This document shows positions 27,949 to 37,204 of a stretch of 64,000 bases of DNA, piece by piece (position 1 is the stretch's first letter; each line of letters starts with the position of its first letter). Both the position numbers and the translations under genes were made by a program. Origin of the DNA: Streptomyces sp. ISL-43 (lineage in GTDB: Bacteria; Actinomycetota; Actinomycetes; Streptomycetales; Streptomycetaceae). The DNA lies in NCBI RefSeq assembly GCF_018614195.1, contig NZ_JAGGOT010000002.1, forward strand, positions 216,573-280,572, in the 5' to 3' direction. Under the pieces are notes generated by a model. The model saw only the letters and a list, made by a program, of their open reading frames with translations. It had not been told where the DNA came from and did no database searches.

Positions 27949-29256
27949 ATGAGCGCGCACCGCAGGAAGCCCCCGGGACGGGAACGGCCGCAGGCCCCCG
28001 CGACCCGCCGCCGCAGGCCCTCGCGCCGGATCCGGCTCGTCCGCACCCTGCTGGCGGCCGGCTGCGCGCTGGCGGTGACCGGCGGCGGCTCGGCCTGGTA
28101 CCTGTACCGGGACCTGGCCGCCAGCATCGGCAGTTCCAAAGCCCTCGAGGGCGCCGAGAAGTCGAAGTCCGGCGATACGAACATCCTGCTGATGGGCCTG
28201 GACAGCCGTCGCGACCAGAACGGCGAGGACCTCCCGCCGGAGGTCCTCGACAAGCTGCACGCGGGCGCGAGCTCGGACGTCGGCGGCTACAACGCCAACA
28301 CCCTGATCCTGGTCCACCTCCCCGGCGACGGGAGCAAGGCGAAGGCCTTCTCGGTGCCGCGCGACGACTTCGTCGACCTGCACGGCGTGCCCGGGTACAC
28401 GGGCAAGGCCAAGATCAAGGAGGCGTACGGGCGGGCGAAGGCCAAGACCGAGGAGCAGCTCTCCGCCCGGGGCGTCACGGACAAGCGGCAGCTGGAGCGC
28501 GAGGGGCGCGAGGCGGGCCGCAAGGCGGAGATCGAGACGGTCCGCAGCTTCCTGGGGGTCCCGATCGACCACTTCGCCGAGCTGAACCTGGCCGGTTTCT
28601 ACCACCTGGCGGACGCGCTGGACGGCGTACCGGTGTGCCTGAACCACGCGGTGAAGGACAAGAACTCCGGGGCCGACTTCGCGGCGGGACGGCACACGCT
28701 GAACGGGCAGCAGTCGCTGGCCTTCGTCCGGCAGCGGATGGGGCTGACCATGGGCGATCTGGACCGGACGAAGCGGCAGCAGGCCTTCCTCGCGGGGGCG
28801 ACGTACAAGCTGAATCAAGCCGGAACCTTCACCGATCCGGTGAAACTGATCAAGCTGATCGACACCGCGAAACAGGACGTCGTCACTGATCAGGGGTGGG
28901 ATCTGCTGGCGTTCCTCAAGCAGGCCAAGAGCCTGTCCGGGGGCAACGTCGAGTTTGTGACCCTTCCCATCGAGCGCTTCGACAGGAACCATGGCACCGA
29001 TATAAACGTCGTAGACGATATGAAGATAAAGCGCCTCATTGCCGAGCAGATCGGTTCCAGGGCCTCTGCGAGCCCGGGCGCACCGGGCGCCGCTCCCTCA
29101 TCGGCGGGCACGCCGGCGCCGGGTCAGCCCACGCCGGGTCAGCCCGCGCCGGCCCCGGCCGCGTCCTCCCCGGGCTCCGCCCCCGCGCCCACCCCGTCAA
29201 AGGAAGACAGCGGCATCCCCGCCATCGACGGCGGCGGCATCCCGTGCGTGGACTGA
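27949..29256 (+). CDS. LytR-CpsA-Psr (LCP) family wall-polymer transferase
   Basis: LCP proteins move undecaprenyl-linked glycopolymers onto peptidoglycan outside the membrane. The 435-residue chain has a basic cytoplasmic tail, one membrane helix (about 32-52) and the LCP domain (about 75-340): ILLMGLDSRR, FSVPRDDFVDLHGVPGYTGKAKIKEAY, and LDRTKRQQAFLAG with the conserved arginines. The usual R.DT segment reads YNANTLILVHL, so the common metal-binding Asp is Asn. The C-terminus is a Pro/Ala/Ser tail ending IPAIDGGGIPCVD. It overlaps the next gene by 13 nt. The start at 27949 follows the short direct repeats, without a strong Shine-Dalgarno. Confidence 0.92.
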   Translation: MSAHRRKPPGRERPQAPATRRRRPSRRIRLVRTLLAAGCALAVTGGGSAWYLYRDLAASIGSSKALEGAEKSKSGDTNILLMGLDSRRDQNGEDLPPEVLDKLHAGASSDVGGYNANTLILVHLPGDGSKAKAFSVPRDDFVDLHGVPGYTGKAKIKEAYGRAKAKTEEQLSARGVTDKRQLEREGREAGRKAEIETVRSFLGVPIDHFAELNLAGFYHLADALDGVPVCLNHAVKDKNSGADFAAGRHTLNGQQSLAFVRQRMGLTMGDLDRTKRQQAFLAGATYKLNQAGTFTDPVKLIKLIDTAKQDVVTDQGWDLLAFLKQAKSLSGGNVEFVTLPIERFDRNHGTDINVVDDMKIKRLIAEQIGSRASASPGAPGAAPSSAGTPAPGQPTPGQPAPAPAASSPGSAPAPTPSKEDSGIPAIDGGGIPCVD

Positions 29257-30644
29257 AACCCCTGACGTCGGCGGGCGCGCGCCGCCGCACCGAAGCGCTG
29301 CTGCTCGTCCTCGTCCTCGCTGTGACCATTTCCGGCCACATCAGCGCGAGCCTCGCGATGAACGACACGCTGCCGCCCGGCCTCACCGGCTTCGTGATCA
29401 GCATGACGCTGCTCGCGCTGGTGGGGCACTTGGCCGTGCGCCGGTTCGCGGCGTACGCGGATCCGCTGATCTTCCCGCTCGCCCTGCTGCTGACCGGGAT
29501 GGGGCTGGTGCTGCTGCACCGCCTCGACCAGGGGTACCTGGAGCGGTACAACTCGCCGGCGACGGCGCCCGGCCAGCTGATGTGGTCGGTGGTAGGCGTC
29601 GCGGCCTGCATCGCGGTGCTGGGGGTCCTGCGCGACCACCGGCTGCTGCAGCGGTTCATCTACATCACGATGGTCCTCGCACTGGTGGCGCTGATCGCGC
29701 CGGCGTTTTTCGGCGCGGACACCTACGGGGCGAAGCGCTGGATCGTCATCGGCGGGCTCTCGCTGCAGCCCGGCGAGTTCGTGAAGATCATGATCGCGGT
29801 CTTCTTCGCGGGCTACCTGGTCATCCACCGCGACTCGCTGGCCCTGTCCGGCCGCAAGGTCCTCGGCATGCGCCTGCCCCCGATGCGCCAGCTCGGACCG
29901 ATCATCACGGTGTGGATCGTGTCGCTGCTCGTCCTCGTCTTCGAGCGCGACCTCGGCACCTCGCTGATCTTCTTCGGCGTCTTCGTGGTGATGCTCTACG
30001 TCGCCACCGAGCGCACCAGCTGGATCATCTGCGGCCTGCTCATGTCGTGCGTGGGCGCCTTCGTCGTGGGCTCGACGGAACCGCACGTCAAGGCGCGCGT
30101 GGCCGCGTGGCTCAACCCGCTGTCCTACTACGCGAACCCCCGGCCGCCGGGCATCGTCTCGGACCAGTCCGCGCAGGCGCTGTTCAGCTTCGGCACCGGC
30201 GGCATCACGGGCACGGGGCTCGGCATGGGCCACCCGGAACTGCTCGGATTCGCCGGCCGCAGCGACTTCATCCTGACGACGGTGGGCGAGGAGCTCGGCC
30301 TGGCCGGCGTCATGGCCGTCCTCGTCCTGTACGCACTCCTCGTGCAGCGGGGGCTGCGCATGGCGCTGGGCGCGCGCGACCCCTTCGGCAAGCTGCTCGC
30401 GGTGGGCCTGTCGTCGGCGCTGGCCCTGCAGGTCTTCGTCGTGGCGGGCGGCGTCACGGGCCTGATCCCGCTGACGGGCAAGGCCCTGCCCTTCCTGGCC
30501 AGCGGCGGCTCGTCCCTGCTGGCCAACTGGATCATGATCGCCCTGCTGCTGCGCATCTCCGACAGCGCGGAACGCCAGCGCGAGGCGGACAGTCTCGGAC
30601 CGGTGGAAACGACGATCACGCCGGTACTGAGCCCGACGACCTAG
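29244..30644 (+). CDS. SEDS family (FtsW/RodA/SpoVE) peptidoglycan polymerase
   Basis: A 466-residue polytopic glycosyltransferase of the SEDS family, expected to polymerise lipid II in the membrane with a class B PBP. Motifs are YGAKRWIVIGGLSLQPGEFVKI (QPGE where QPSE is common), FERDLGTSLIFFGVF, and the region PELLGFAGRSDFILTTVGEELG that carries the catalytic aspartate. About ten membrane helices are visible. The GTG at 29244 lies inside the 3' end of the LCP gene (13-nt overlap), implying translational coupling. No PBP gene is adjacent, so its partner must be elsewhere. Its stop shares the tetramer CTAG with the convergent deacetylase. Confidence 0.93.
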   Translation: MRGLKPLTSAGARRRTEALLLVLVLAVTISGHISASLAMNDTLPPGLTGFVISMTLLALVGHLAVRRFAAYADPLIFPLALLLTGMGLVLLHRLDQGYLERYNSPATAPGQLMWSVVGVAACIAVLGVLRDHRLLQRFIYITMVLALVALIAPAFFGADTYGAKRWIVIGGLSLQPGEFVKIMIAVFFAGYLVIHRDSLALSGRKVLGMRLPPMRQLGPIITVWIVSLLVLVFERDLGTSLIFFGVFVVMLYVATERTSWIICGLLMSCVGAFVVGSTEPHVKARVAAWLNPLSYYANPRPPGIVSDQSAQALFSFGTGGITGTGLGMGHPELLGFAGRSDFILTTVGEELGLAGVMAVLVLYALLVQRGLRMALGARDPFGKLLAVGLSSALALQVFVVAGGVTGLIPLTGKALPFLASGGSSLLANWIMIALLLRISDSAERQREADSLGPVETTITPVLSPTT

Positions 30645-31531
30645 AGGTAGTCCTCCAGCCGCCCGATCCTGTACCCCTGCTCCTGTATCCGCTGGAGCAT
30701 CCGCGTCGTCATCTCGGTCTCCGTCGTGCCCTTGAGCTCCGACGGGCCGCGGAAGTGGGCCAGGACGATGTCACCCGGCTTGAGCGCGGCGCCCTCGGCG
30801 TACTGGAAGTTGTTGATCTGCATCGACACGCGCCACAGGAGCAGCTGCGATATCCCGCACTCGTGCGCGGCCCTGAGGGTGTCGTCGTTGTAGTTCCCGT
30901 ACGGCGGGCGGAAGAGGGGCGGCTTCGTGCCGAAGCGCTTCTCCAGGCGTTCCTGCTGCCCGCATATCTCCTTCTTCTGCGCCTCGAAGGGCAGGGTCCG
31001 CAGATTCGGGTGCGTCAGGGTGTGGTTGTTTATCGTGCTGTTGGAGCCGTTGTCGCGGAGCTTCTCGAAGTGGCCGTAGTCCGACGAGGCGATGTTGTCC
31101 GTCAGGAACATGCCGATCGGCAGCTTCAGGTCGGCGGCCATCTTCAGGAACTCGGGGCTCTTCTCGGCGCCGTCGTCGAACGTCAGGAAGACGACCTTGT
31201 CGTCCGCCGGGACGGGTATTCGGTCCAGGACCTGGACCCTGCCCGGCTTCGCCGGCGGGATCGGGGGTTTGGCCGCCGGCTTGGGGGCGTACTGGAGGGG
31301 GGCGCTCAGGCCCCACTTCTTGTACGCCTCGTCCCCCGCGGCGCTCGATCCGCCCGTCGATCCGGCCCCCGCCCCGGAGGGGGAGGGCGAAGGCGACGCG
31401 GACTCCTTGCCCTCCGTCGCCTTGCGGCCCATCCGTTCGGTGGGTTGCACGCTGTCCCCGCACCCCGTCAGGGACAGCGCGAGCGCGCCGGCCGCCAGCG
31501 TTCCGGCTACCAACCGGCGCGCGTACCTCAC
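30641..31531 (-). CDS. NodB-type polysaccharide deacetylase lipoprotein
   Basis: A 296-residue exported lipoprotein: basic start, hydrophobic core and lipobox LTGC (about 21-24), a Ser/Pro/Gly linker, then a NodB homology domain (about 110-296). Motifs are TFDDG (metal/base), NHTLTH (H-T-L-T-H metal ligands), RPPYGNYN and IVLAHFRG. It should remove acetyl groups from GlcNAc-type polymers in the wall. The GTG at 31531 overlaps the TGA of the upstream paralogue (GTGA), so translation is coupled. It is convergent with the SEDS gene, the two stops meeting in CTAG. Confidence 0.92.
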   Translation of the reverse strand: MRYARRLVAGTLAAGALALSLTGCGDSVQPTERMGRKATEGKESASPSPSPSGAGAGSTGGSSAAGDEAYKKWGLSAPLQYAPKPAAKPPIPPAKPGRVQVLDRIPVPADDKVVFLTFDDGAEKSPEFLKMAADLKLPIGMFLTDNIASSDYGHFEKLRDNGSNSTINNHTLTHPNLRTLPFEAQKKEICGQQERLEKRFGTKPPLFRPPYGNYNDDTLRAAHECGISQLLLWRVSMQINNFQYAEGAALKPGDIVLAHFRGPSELKGTTETEMTTRMLQRIQEQGYRIGRLEDYL

Positions 31532-32487
31532 AAGTAGTCCTCCAAGCGAGCCACGGCGTACCCCTTGTCCGTGACGGTCTTCATGACATGACGGATCATG
31601 TCAGTCATGCTGCCCTTCCAGTCCTCTTTGCCCCGGAAATGGGTGAGGATGATGTCACCGGGGTGCAGGTCCTTGTCCCACTCCCGCCAGTCCATCCGGT
31701 TCGGGAAGGCCTCTTCGTTCCACAGCGGAACGGCCTTGATGCCGCAGGACTTGGCCGCGCGCAGCGTGTCCTCGTTGTAGTTCCCGTACGGCGGGCGGAA
31801 CAGCGTCGGCCGCTTGCCGAACTGCTTCTCGATCGTGTCCTGCTGTCCGCAGATCTCCTGGCGCTGCTTCTCGTAGGAGAGCGCCGGCATGTAGCGGTGG
31901 TTGAGCGTGTGGTTGTTCAGCGTGACGCCCGCGGCCTGCATCTCCTTGAAGTACGGGTAGTTGTCCCGCACCAGGTAGTCGCTCAGGAACGCGGTGTACG
32001 GCAGCTTCAGCTCCTGCATCATCTTCAGGAACTCGGGGTCCTTCTCGGCGCCGTCGTCGATCGTCAGGAAGACGACCTTCTCCTCCGTGGGGACGGTGGT
32101 GAAGACCGGCGGCAGGTTCTCCTGGTCCTCCACCTCGAAGCCGTCCCGGGTGGAGATCTCCGGCTTCGTCTTGGGCGCCGCCGGGGCCATGAGCGGCGGT
32201 TTGACCAGGCCCCACTTCTTCGCGGCGACCGCCCGCGCCTGCTGGGCGGCCTTCAGCTTCGCGGCGTGGCCGCCGAGCGCTCCGGCCGCGCCGGCCGCCT
32301 CCGCGCCGGCGGCGGCCTTCGCCTTCGCGGCCTTGTCCGGCGTCCCGGGCTCCGCGGATCCGCACCCGGTCGCCAGTCCGGCGACCAGCAGTGCGGCCGT
32401 CGCGGCCATCCCCAACCGGCCTCGCGCTGCTGCCGCGAGCCGGTGACCCTGTTGCGTCTTATGTTCCTTTTGTCGGACTAGCTGCAT
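31528..32487 (-). CDS. NodB-type polysaccharide deacetylase lipoprotein (paralogue)
   Basis: A 319-residue paralogue of the following gene, starting MQLVRQKEHKTQQG at the ATG 32487. It has a signal with lipobox LATGC (about 35), an Ala/Lys-rich coil-like linker, and a NodB domain with TIDDG, NHTLNH, RPPYGNYNEDTLRAAKSCGI and IILTHFRGKEDW. The first motif has Ile where Phe is usual, but the acidic pair and both His ligands are kept. It is first of a two-gene operon. Both proteins share the segment KKWGL(V/S) before the domain, so they arose by tandem duplication. Wall or capsule deacetylation is inferred from the family. Confidence 0.92.
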   Translation of the reverse strand: MQLVRQKEHKTQQGHRLAAAARGRLGMAATAALLVAGLATGCGSAEPGTPDKAAKAKAAAGAEAAGAAGALGGHAAKLKAAQQARAVAAKKWGLVKPPLMAPAAPKTKPEISTRDGFEVEDQENLPPVFTTVPTEEKVVFLTIDDGAEKDPEFLKMMQELKLPYTAFLSDYLVRDNYPYFKEMQAAGVTLNNHTLNHRYMPALSYEKQRQEICGQQDTIEKQFGKRPTLFRPPYGNYNEDTLRAAKSCGIKAVPLWNEEAFPNRMDWREWDKDLHPGDIILTHFRGKEDWKGSMTDMIRHVMKTVTDKGYAVARLEDYL

Positions 32488-32579
32488 AGCTGAGCATCCT
32501 GGCATCCGCCACGCGCCCGCCCCGGCCGACACCGCGAACGGAGTTCGACCTTCCTCCGACTGGCCCACCGTGGCCGACA

Positions 32580-33821
32580 ATGGATCCCGTGACCCCCGAA
32601 GACTTCGCCGCGCTCCTCACCCCCGAGGGCCACGCCCTCCTCGACTCGCTCCGGGACTACGACCCCGCCCAGGAGCTCGCCGTCGCCACCCGGCTGCGCC
32701 GCGAACACCCCGCCGCGCTCGTCTCCGCAGCCCTCGGCCAAGCCCGCCTGCGGCAGCGCGCGGTGGCGAAGTTCGGGGCCGAGGACGCCCACCGGATGTA
32801 CTTCACGCCCGGCGGCGGCGAGATGGCCACCCGCGCGTCGGTGGCCTCGTACCGCGCCGAGCGGCTGGCCGCCCTGGGCGTACGCAGCCTCGCGGACCTG
32901 TGCTGCGGCATCGGCGGCGACGCCCTGGCCCTGGCCCGGCTCGGCATCCGCGTCCTGGCGGTGGACCGCGACCCGCTGACCGTCGCCGTCGCGCGCGCCA
33001 ACGCCGAGGCGCTGGGCCTGGCGGACCTGATCGAGGTCCGGGAGGCCGACGTCACGGAGGTCGACACCGCCGGGTACGACGCCGTCTTCATCGACCCGGC
33101 CCGCCGGGGCGGGCGCGGCCGCGTCTTCGACCCGGAGTCCTACTCCCCGCCCCTGTCGTGGGCCGTGGAGACCGCCCGCGCCGCGAAGTTCGCCGCCATC
33201 AAGATCGCCCCCGGGATCCCGCACGAGGCCGTGCCGGCGGAGGCCGAGGCCGAGTGGATCTCCGACCACGGCGACGTGAAGGAGGCCGTCCTGTGGTTCG
33301 GGACCGCCCCGGGCGAGATCCGCGCGACCCTGCTGCCCGGGCCGCGCGCCTTGGCGACCACCGATCCGCTGCCCGACCCGCAGGCCGGGCCCGTCGGCCG
33401 CTACCTCTACGAGCCCGACGGCGCCGTCATCCGGGCCCACCTCGTCGCCGAGGTGGCCGAGCAGCTGGGCGGCCGGCTGATCGACCCGACCATCGCGTAC
33501 ATCACCGCGGACGAGCTGCGCGCGACCCCGTACGCGACCTCGTACGAGATCACCGACGTACTGCCCTTCGGCCTGAAGAAGCTCAAGGCCCTGATGCGCG
33601 AGCGCGGGGTCGGCATCCTGACGGTGAAGAAGCGCGGCTCGGCGATCGAGCCGGAAGAGCTGCGCAGGAAGGTGAAGCCACAGGGGCCCCACTCCGCGAC
33701 CGTGTTCCTGACCCGGGTCGCCGGGGCGCCCTCGATGCTGATCGGCTCACCGGCGGCGGCCGCCGCGGCCGGTGCCGAGCCCTCGGCCGGGGCTCAGGAG
33801 GCCGCGGGGCCGCGGCGGTAG
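32580..33821 (+). CDS. Class I SAM-dependent methyltransferase with THUMP-like C-domain
   Basis: A 413-residue protein whose middle is a Rossmann methyltransferase fold: ADLCCGIGGDALALARLG (motif I, about 104-121), VLAVDRDPLTVAVARANAEALG, and DAVFIDPARRGGRGRVFDPESYSPPLSW, an NPPY-like segment suggesting RNA or nucleotide amine methylation. A THUMP-like C-terminal region (FGLKKLKALMRERGVGILTVKKRG) is characteristic of this bacterial family. The ATG at 32580 has no Shine-Dalgarno. The 3' end overlaps the convergent membrane-protein gene by 28 nt. Target RNA is unknown. Confidence 0.88.
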   Translation: MDPVTPEDFAALLTPEGHALLDSLRDYDPAQELAVATRLRREHPAALVSAALGQARLRQRAVAKFGAEDAHRMYFTPGGGEMATRASVASYRAERLAALGVRSLADLCCGIGGDALALARLGIRVLAVDRDPLTVAVARANAEALGLADLIEVREADVTEVDTAGYDAVFIDPARRGGRGRVFDPESYSPPLSWAVETARAAKFAAIKIAPGIPHEAVPAEAEAEWISDHGDVKEAVLWFGTAPGEIRATLLPGPRALATTDPLPDPQAGPVGRYLYEPDGAVIRAHLVAEVAEQLGGRLIDPTIAYITADELRATPYATSYEITDVLPFGLKKLKALMRERGVGILTVKKRGSAIEPEELRRKVKPQGPHSATVFLTRVAGAPSMLIGSPAAAAAAGAEPSAGAQEAAGPRR

Positions 33822-34432
33822 AAGCGGACGGCCCACCGGTAGTGCGCGCCCGCCTTGCCGAGGCCGAGCAGGGCGGTGATCCACAGGATCATGCCGAGGC
33901 CCATGGTGTAGGCGACCTCGCCGTACGTTTCCGAGCCCGGCCGGGCCGCGGCCGCGGACCCGAAGGTCACCCAGAGCCCGAGCACGCCCAGGGCGAAGGA
34001 GGCCAGCAGCCAGGTCAGGCTGCGCGCCGGCGCGCGCATGGCGTGGTCGGCGGCCGGGTCCGGTTCCAGTTCCGCCCACGCGCACATCAGCCGGCGCACC
34101 TGCCGGTCCCGCTTGGCGCCCCAGGCGAACCAGAATCCGGCCGGGATCAGCACGCCGACCCCGAGCACGGCGAAGATCAGGCCGAAGACGTACGAGAGGG
34201 GATCGTGCGTCTCGATGGCCATCAGGGCCATGCCCACGAAGGACCAGCCGAGGGCGAAGACCGCCGACACCGCCCAGAGCAGCAGCAGCCGTCCGAAACC
34301 CAGACTCCGCCGCCCGAGCTCGTTCAGGAACCGGGCGCGGTCGGCCCGTACGGTGTTCTCGTCGAGCCAGGCGCGCAGGTGCGCGGGAGGGGGCGGCGGC
34401 GGCAGGTCAAAGCGGGGCATGCGCATGACCAT
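33794..34432 (-). CDS. Membrane protein of unknown function
   Basis: A 212-residue protein with a Pro-rich cytoplasmic start (PRFDLPPPPPPAHLRAWLDEN) and four clear hydrophobic helices arranged in two pairs (about 47-70, 80-102, 140-160, 175-195). I recognise no family. ATG codons at 34432, 34426 and 34420 are all possible starts. Its stop lies inside the end of the convergent methyltransferase gene. Confidence 0.78.
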   Translation of the reverse strand: MVMRMPRFDLPPPPPPAHLRAWLDENTVRADRARFLNELGRRSLGFGRLLLLWAVSAVFALGWSFVGMALMAIETHDPLSYVFGLIFAVLGVGVLIPAGFWFAWGAKRDRQVRRLMCAWAELEPDPAADHAMRAPARSLTWLLASFALGVLGLWVTFGSAAAARPGSETYGEVAYTMGLGMILWITALLGLGKAGAHYRWAVRFYRRGPAAS

Positions 34433-34474
34433 ATCCGCAGGCCGCGCGGAATCGCCGGGCCCCCGCCCGCAGGC

Positions 34475-34756
34475 TCAGCTTCCGCCGGCCACCTCGGACT
34501 CGACCGACTCGAAGCGCCAGCGGTGCACCGCCCGCGTAATCAAGTCGGCGTCCGGTTCCGGCAGTTCGGGGAGATCCTCGGCGACTCCGCCGGGCGCGTC
34601 CCACCAGGTGATGACGAGCACCCGGTCCTGCGGCGCCCGGAACACCTCGCGCCGCACCGGCTCTTGGGCCAGCACCCGCGAACGGGCCCACTCCAGCAGC
34701 TCGTTGCCCCGCCCGGGCACCGCCCGGGCCTCCCACATCAGCGCGACGGTGCTCAC
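34475..34756 (-). CDS. Small ABM-like protein coupled to tsaD
   Basis: A 93-residue protein, [28 protein letters not shown] onward, with beta-alpha-beta spacing and a Trp-rich strand ([10 protein letters not shown]) like a dimeric ABM or stress-responsive ferredoxin-like barrel. The GTG at 34756 overlaps the tsaD stop in GTGA, so it is translated with tsaD. I do not know its function; homology to ABM domains is a guess from pattern. Confidence 0.75.
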   Translation of the reverse strand: MSTVALMWEARAVPGRGNELLEWARSRVLAQEPVRREVFRAPQDRVLVITWWDAPGGVAEDLPELPEPDADLITRAVHRWRFESVESEVAGGS

Positions 34757-35901
34757 GAGTACAGGTTGTCCTTGCTCAGTTCGTGCACGTGGTCGTGGTC
34801 GTGGCCGTGCCCGTGGCTGTGCCCGTGGCCCTCTTCGCCGTCGGAACGGCCGTGAGAACGGCCTGGAACATGCGGGTCGGTCACCGGGAGCGAGGAGTCC
34901 GCCGACAGGTCCCAGTCCGAGGCGGGCCTGTTCCGCTTGACCATCTCCGCGCCCAGCGCCGCCACCATCGCGCCGTTGTCCGTGCACAGCCCCGGCCGCG
35001 GCACCCGCAGGACGATCCCCGCGTCGTCGCACCGCTCCTGCGCGAGCGAGCGCAGCCGGGAGTTGGCCGCGACACCGCCGCCGATCATCAGGTGGTCGAC
35101 GCCCTCGTCCTTGCACGCGCGGATCGCCTTGCGCGTCAGCACGTCCACCACGGCCTCCTGGAAGGACGCCGCCACGTCGCGGACCGGCACGTCCTCGCCC
35201 GCCTTGCGCTTCGCCTCGATCCAGCGGGCGACCGAGGTCTTGAGCCCGGAGAAGGAGAAGTCGTACGCCGCGTCGCGCGGCCCCGTCAGCCCGCGCGGGA
35301 AGTTGATCGCCTTCGGGTCGCCCTCGCGCGCCAGCCGGTCGATGACCGGCCCGCCGGGGAAGCCCAGCTGCAGCACGCGCGCGATCTTGTCGAAGGCCTC
35401 GCCCGCCGCGTCGTCGATGGTCGCGCCGAGCGGCCGTACGTCGGAGGTGATGTCGGGGGCCAGCAGCAGCGAGGAGTGCCCGCCGGAGACCAGCAGCGCC
35501 ATCGTCGGCTCGGGCAGCGGCCCGTGCTCCAGCTGGTCGACGCAGATGTGCGAGGCCAGGTGGTTCACCCCGTACAGCGGCTTGCCCAGCGCGTACGCGT
35601 ACGCTTTCGCGGCCGAGACGCCCACCAGCAGCGCTCCCGCGAGGCCGGGGCCCGCGGTGACGGCGATGCCGTCGAGGTCGCGGGCGCTGACCCCGGCCTC
35701 CTTCAGGGCGCGCTCGATGGTGGGGACCATCGCCTCCAGGTGCGCGCGGGAGGCCACCTCGGGCACGACGCCGCCGAAGCGGGCGTGCTCGTCGACGCTC
35801 GACGCGATGGCGTCGGCCAGCAGGGTGGTGCCGCGGACGACGCCGACGCCGGTCTCGTCGCAGGAGGTCTCGATGCCGAGGACGAGCGGTTCGTCAGCCA
35901 T
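34753..35901 (-). CDS. tsaD: tRNA t6A synthesis protein TsaD with His-rich tail
   Basis: The Kae1/Qri7-type subunit that transfers the threonylcarbamoyl group to A37 of ANN-decoding tRNAs, working with TsaB and TsaE. The 382-residue chain has [22 protein letters not shown] (the HxxxH motif is completed by HLASHI), SGGHSSLLL and [11 protein letters not shown]. The usual protein ends near residue 345; here an extra tail contains [18 protein letters not shown], about ten histidines. The ATG at 35901 overlaps the rimI stop by 8 nt. The operon order tsaB-rimI-tsaD is classic for actinobacteria. Confidence 0.96.
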   Translation of the reverse strand: MADEPLVLGIETSCDETGVGVVRGTTLLADAIASSVDEHARFGGVVPEVASRAHLEAMVPTIERALKEAGVSARDLDGIAVTAGPGLAGALLVGVSAAKAYAYALGKPLYGVNHLASHICVDQLEHGPLPEPTMALLVSGGHSSLLLAPDITSDVRPLGATIDDAAGEAFDKIARVLQLGFPGGPVIDRLAREGDPKAINFPRGLTGPRDAAYDFSFSGLKTSVARWIEAKRKAGEDVPVRDVAASFQEAVVDVLTRKAIRACKDEGVDHLMIGGGVAANSRLRSLAQERCDDAGIVLRVPRPGLCTDNGAMVAALGAEMVKRNRPASDWDLSADSSLPVTDPHVPGRSHGRSDGEEGHGHSHGHGHDHDHVHELSKDNLYS

Positions 35902-36448
35902 GGGTCTCACTTCTTACGGCGTCTTGGAATGTCGGGGGCAGGGAGGTGGCGGGATCGGAGAGGCGCATCACGAGCGCGTCCACGTTGCCGGGCTGGTAGT
36001 AACCCCGCCGGAAGCCGATCGGCTCGAAGCCGAAGCGCTCGTACAGCTTCTGGGCGCGGGTGTTGTCCACCCGTACCTCCAGGAGCACCTCGGCGCACTC
36101 GAACGCGGTGGCGGCGTGCAGCAGGTCGGTGAGGAGCCGGGCGCCGAGCCCGGTGCCCCACTGGTCGCGCGCGGCCGCGATGGTCTGTACGTCGCCCAGG
36201 TCGCCGGCGGCGGCCAGCCCGGCGTAGCCGGCCAGGCGGCCGTCCGGGCTCTCGGCGACGACGTAGTGGCGGGTGGCCTCGGGGCCGCGCGCGCGGGCGA
36301 GCTCGGACCAGAACATCCCGGCGGACCAGGCGTCCTCGGGGAAGAGCTCGTGCTCCAGTTCCAGCACGGGCCCGATGTCCCACCAGCGCATCTCGCGCAG
36401 CAGCACGGCCGGGGCGGCCCCGGCGGCCGGGGCGGTCGGGCCGGTCAC
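35894..36448 (-). CDS. rimI: Ribosomal-protein alanine N-acetyltransferase RimI
   Basis: A 184-residue GNAT-fold acetyltransferase using acetyl-CoA; RimI classically acetylates the N-terminus of ribosomal protein S18. Seen are [31 protein letters not shown], the acetyl-CoA loop [11 protein letters not shown] (Q-x-x-G-x-G/A), [29 protein letters not shown] and a C-terminal tail. The GTG at 36448 overlaps the tsaB stop (GTGA), and its stop overlaps tsaD. The N-terminal Pro/Ala stretch of about 15 residues is extra. Confidence 0.94.
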   Translation of the reverse strand: MTGPTAPAAGAAPAVLLREMRWWDIGPVLELEHELFPEDAWSAGMFWSELARARGPEATRHYVVAESPDGRLAGYAGLAAAGDLGDVQTIAAARDQWGTGLGARLLTDLLHAATAFECAEVLLEVRVDNTRAQKLYERFGFEPIGFRRGYYQPGNVDALVMRLSDPATSLPPTFQDAVRSETHG

Positions 36449-37122
36449 TGCGGGGTGACCACCTTGTAGTTCTTGGGCACCTGGGCGTCGGGCCGGCGCA
36501 GGTAGAGCGGGGCCGGGGGCAGGCCGTCGGCGTTCTCGAAGGCCGCTCCGGTGGCGAGGCGCTCGGCCGCCAGGGCCGCGAGAGCGCCGGCCGACTGGTG
36601 CTCGGGGTCCCGCGCGTCGGTGAAGACCTCCGGGTAGAGCCGCGCGCCCTGCCCGACGGCGGGCAGTGCGGCGACCCGCTCGGCGATGTCGGCCGGCCGG
36701 TCCACCGCGGGCTCGCCGAGCCGGGTGCGCGGGTCCTCGTAGCGGGCCCAGTAGACCTCCTTGCGCCGCGCGTCGGTGGCGACGGTGAAGGGGCCCTCGA
36801 TCCCGGCGGCGCCGGCCGCGTAGGCCAGGCCGTCGAGGGTGCACAGCCCGTACACGGGCACACCGAGGACGGAGGCGAAGGTGGAGGCGGTGACGAGGCC
36901 GACCCGCAGTCCGGTGTAGGGGCCGGGGCCGACGCCGACGACGATGCCGGTGACGGCTTCGAGCTTGACCCCCGCCTCGGCGAGGACCTTGTCGACGGCG
37001 GGCAGCAGGAGCTCCCCGTGGCGGCGGGCGTCGACCTGGTTCGACTCGGCGAGTACGGACTCGCCGTCGTGCAGGGCGACGGTGACGGCGGGCGTGGCGG
37101 TATCTACAGCGAGCAAGAGCAC
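36445..37122 (-). CDS. tsaB: tRNA t6A synthesis scaffold TsaB
   Basis: A 225-residue TsaD paralogue that bridges TsaD and TsaE. It keeps the actin/Hsp70-like ATPase start LLLAVDTATPAVTVAL and GVGPGPYTGLRVGLVTASTFASVLGVP, but lacks the metal-binding motif. The GTG at 37122 begins VLLLAVDTAT. It heads the tsaB-rimI-tsaD-ABM-like operon, with each pair overlapping. tsaE lies about 1.1 kb upstream, separated by two small genes, one on the opposite strand. Confidence 0.95.
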   Translation of the reverse strand: MLLLAVDTATPAVTVALHDGESVLAESNQVDARRHGELLLPAVDKVLAEAGVKLEAVTGIVVGVGPGPYTGLRVGLVTASTFASVLGVPVYGLCTLDGLAYAAGAAGIEGPFTVATDARRKEVYWARYEDPRTRLGEPAVDRPADIAERVAALPAVGQGARLYPEVFTDARDPEHQSAGALAALAAERLATGAAFENADGLPPAPLYLRRPDAQVPKNYKVVTPQ

Positions 37123-37204
37123 GCGAACAGCCTACGACTCCGGGGCCCCGGGCCCTTGCGGCCGGTCTGCGGGCACCCCGGCTGCTACCTTCGACCCAGG
37201 TCTC

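Noticed and set aside
29039..31537. An 832-codon plus-strand frame across SEDS and the first deacetylase gene
   Set aside because: It is an Arg/Ala/Pro-rich shadow spanning two genes of opposite orientation with clear domains of their own.
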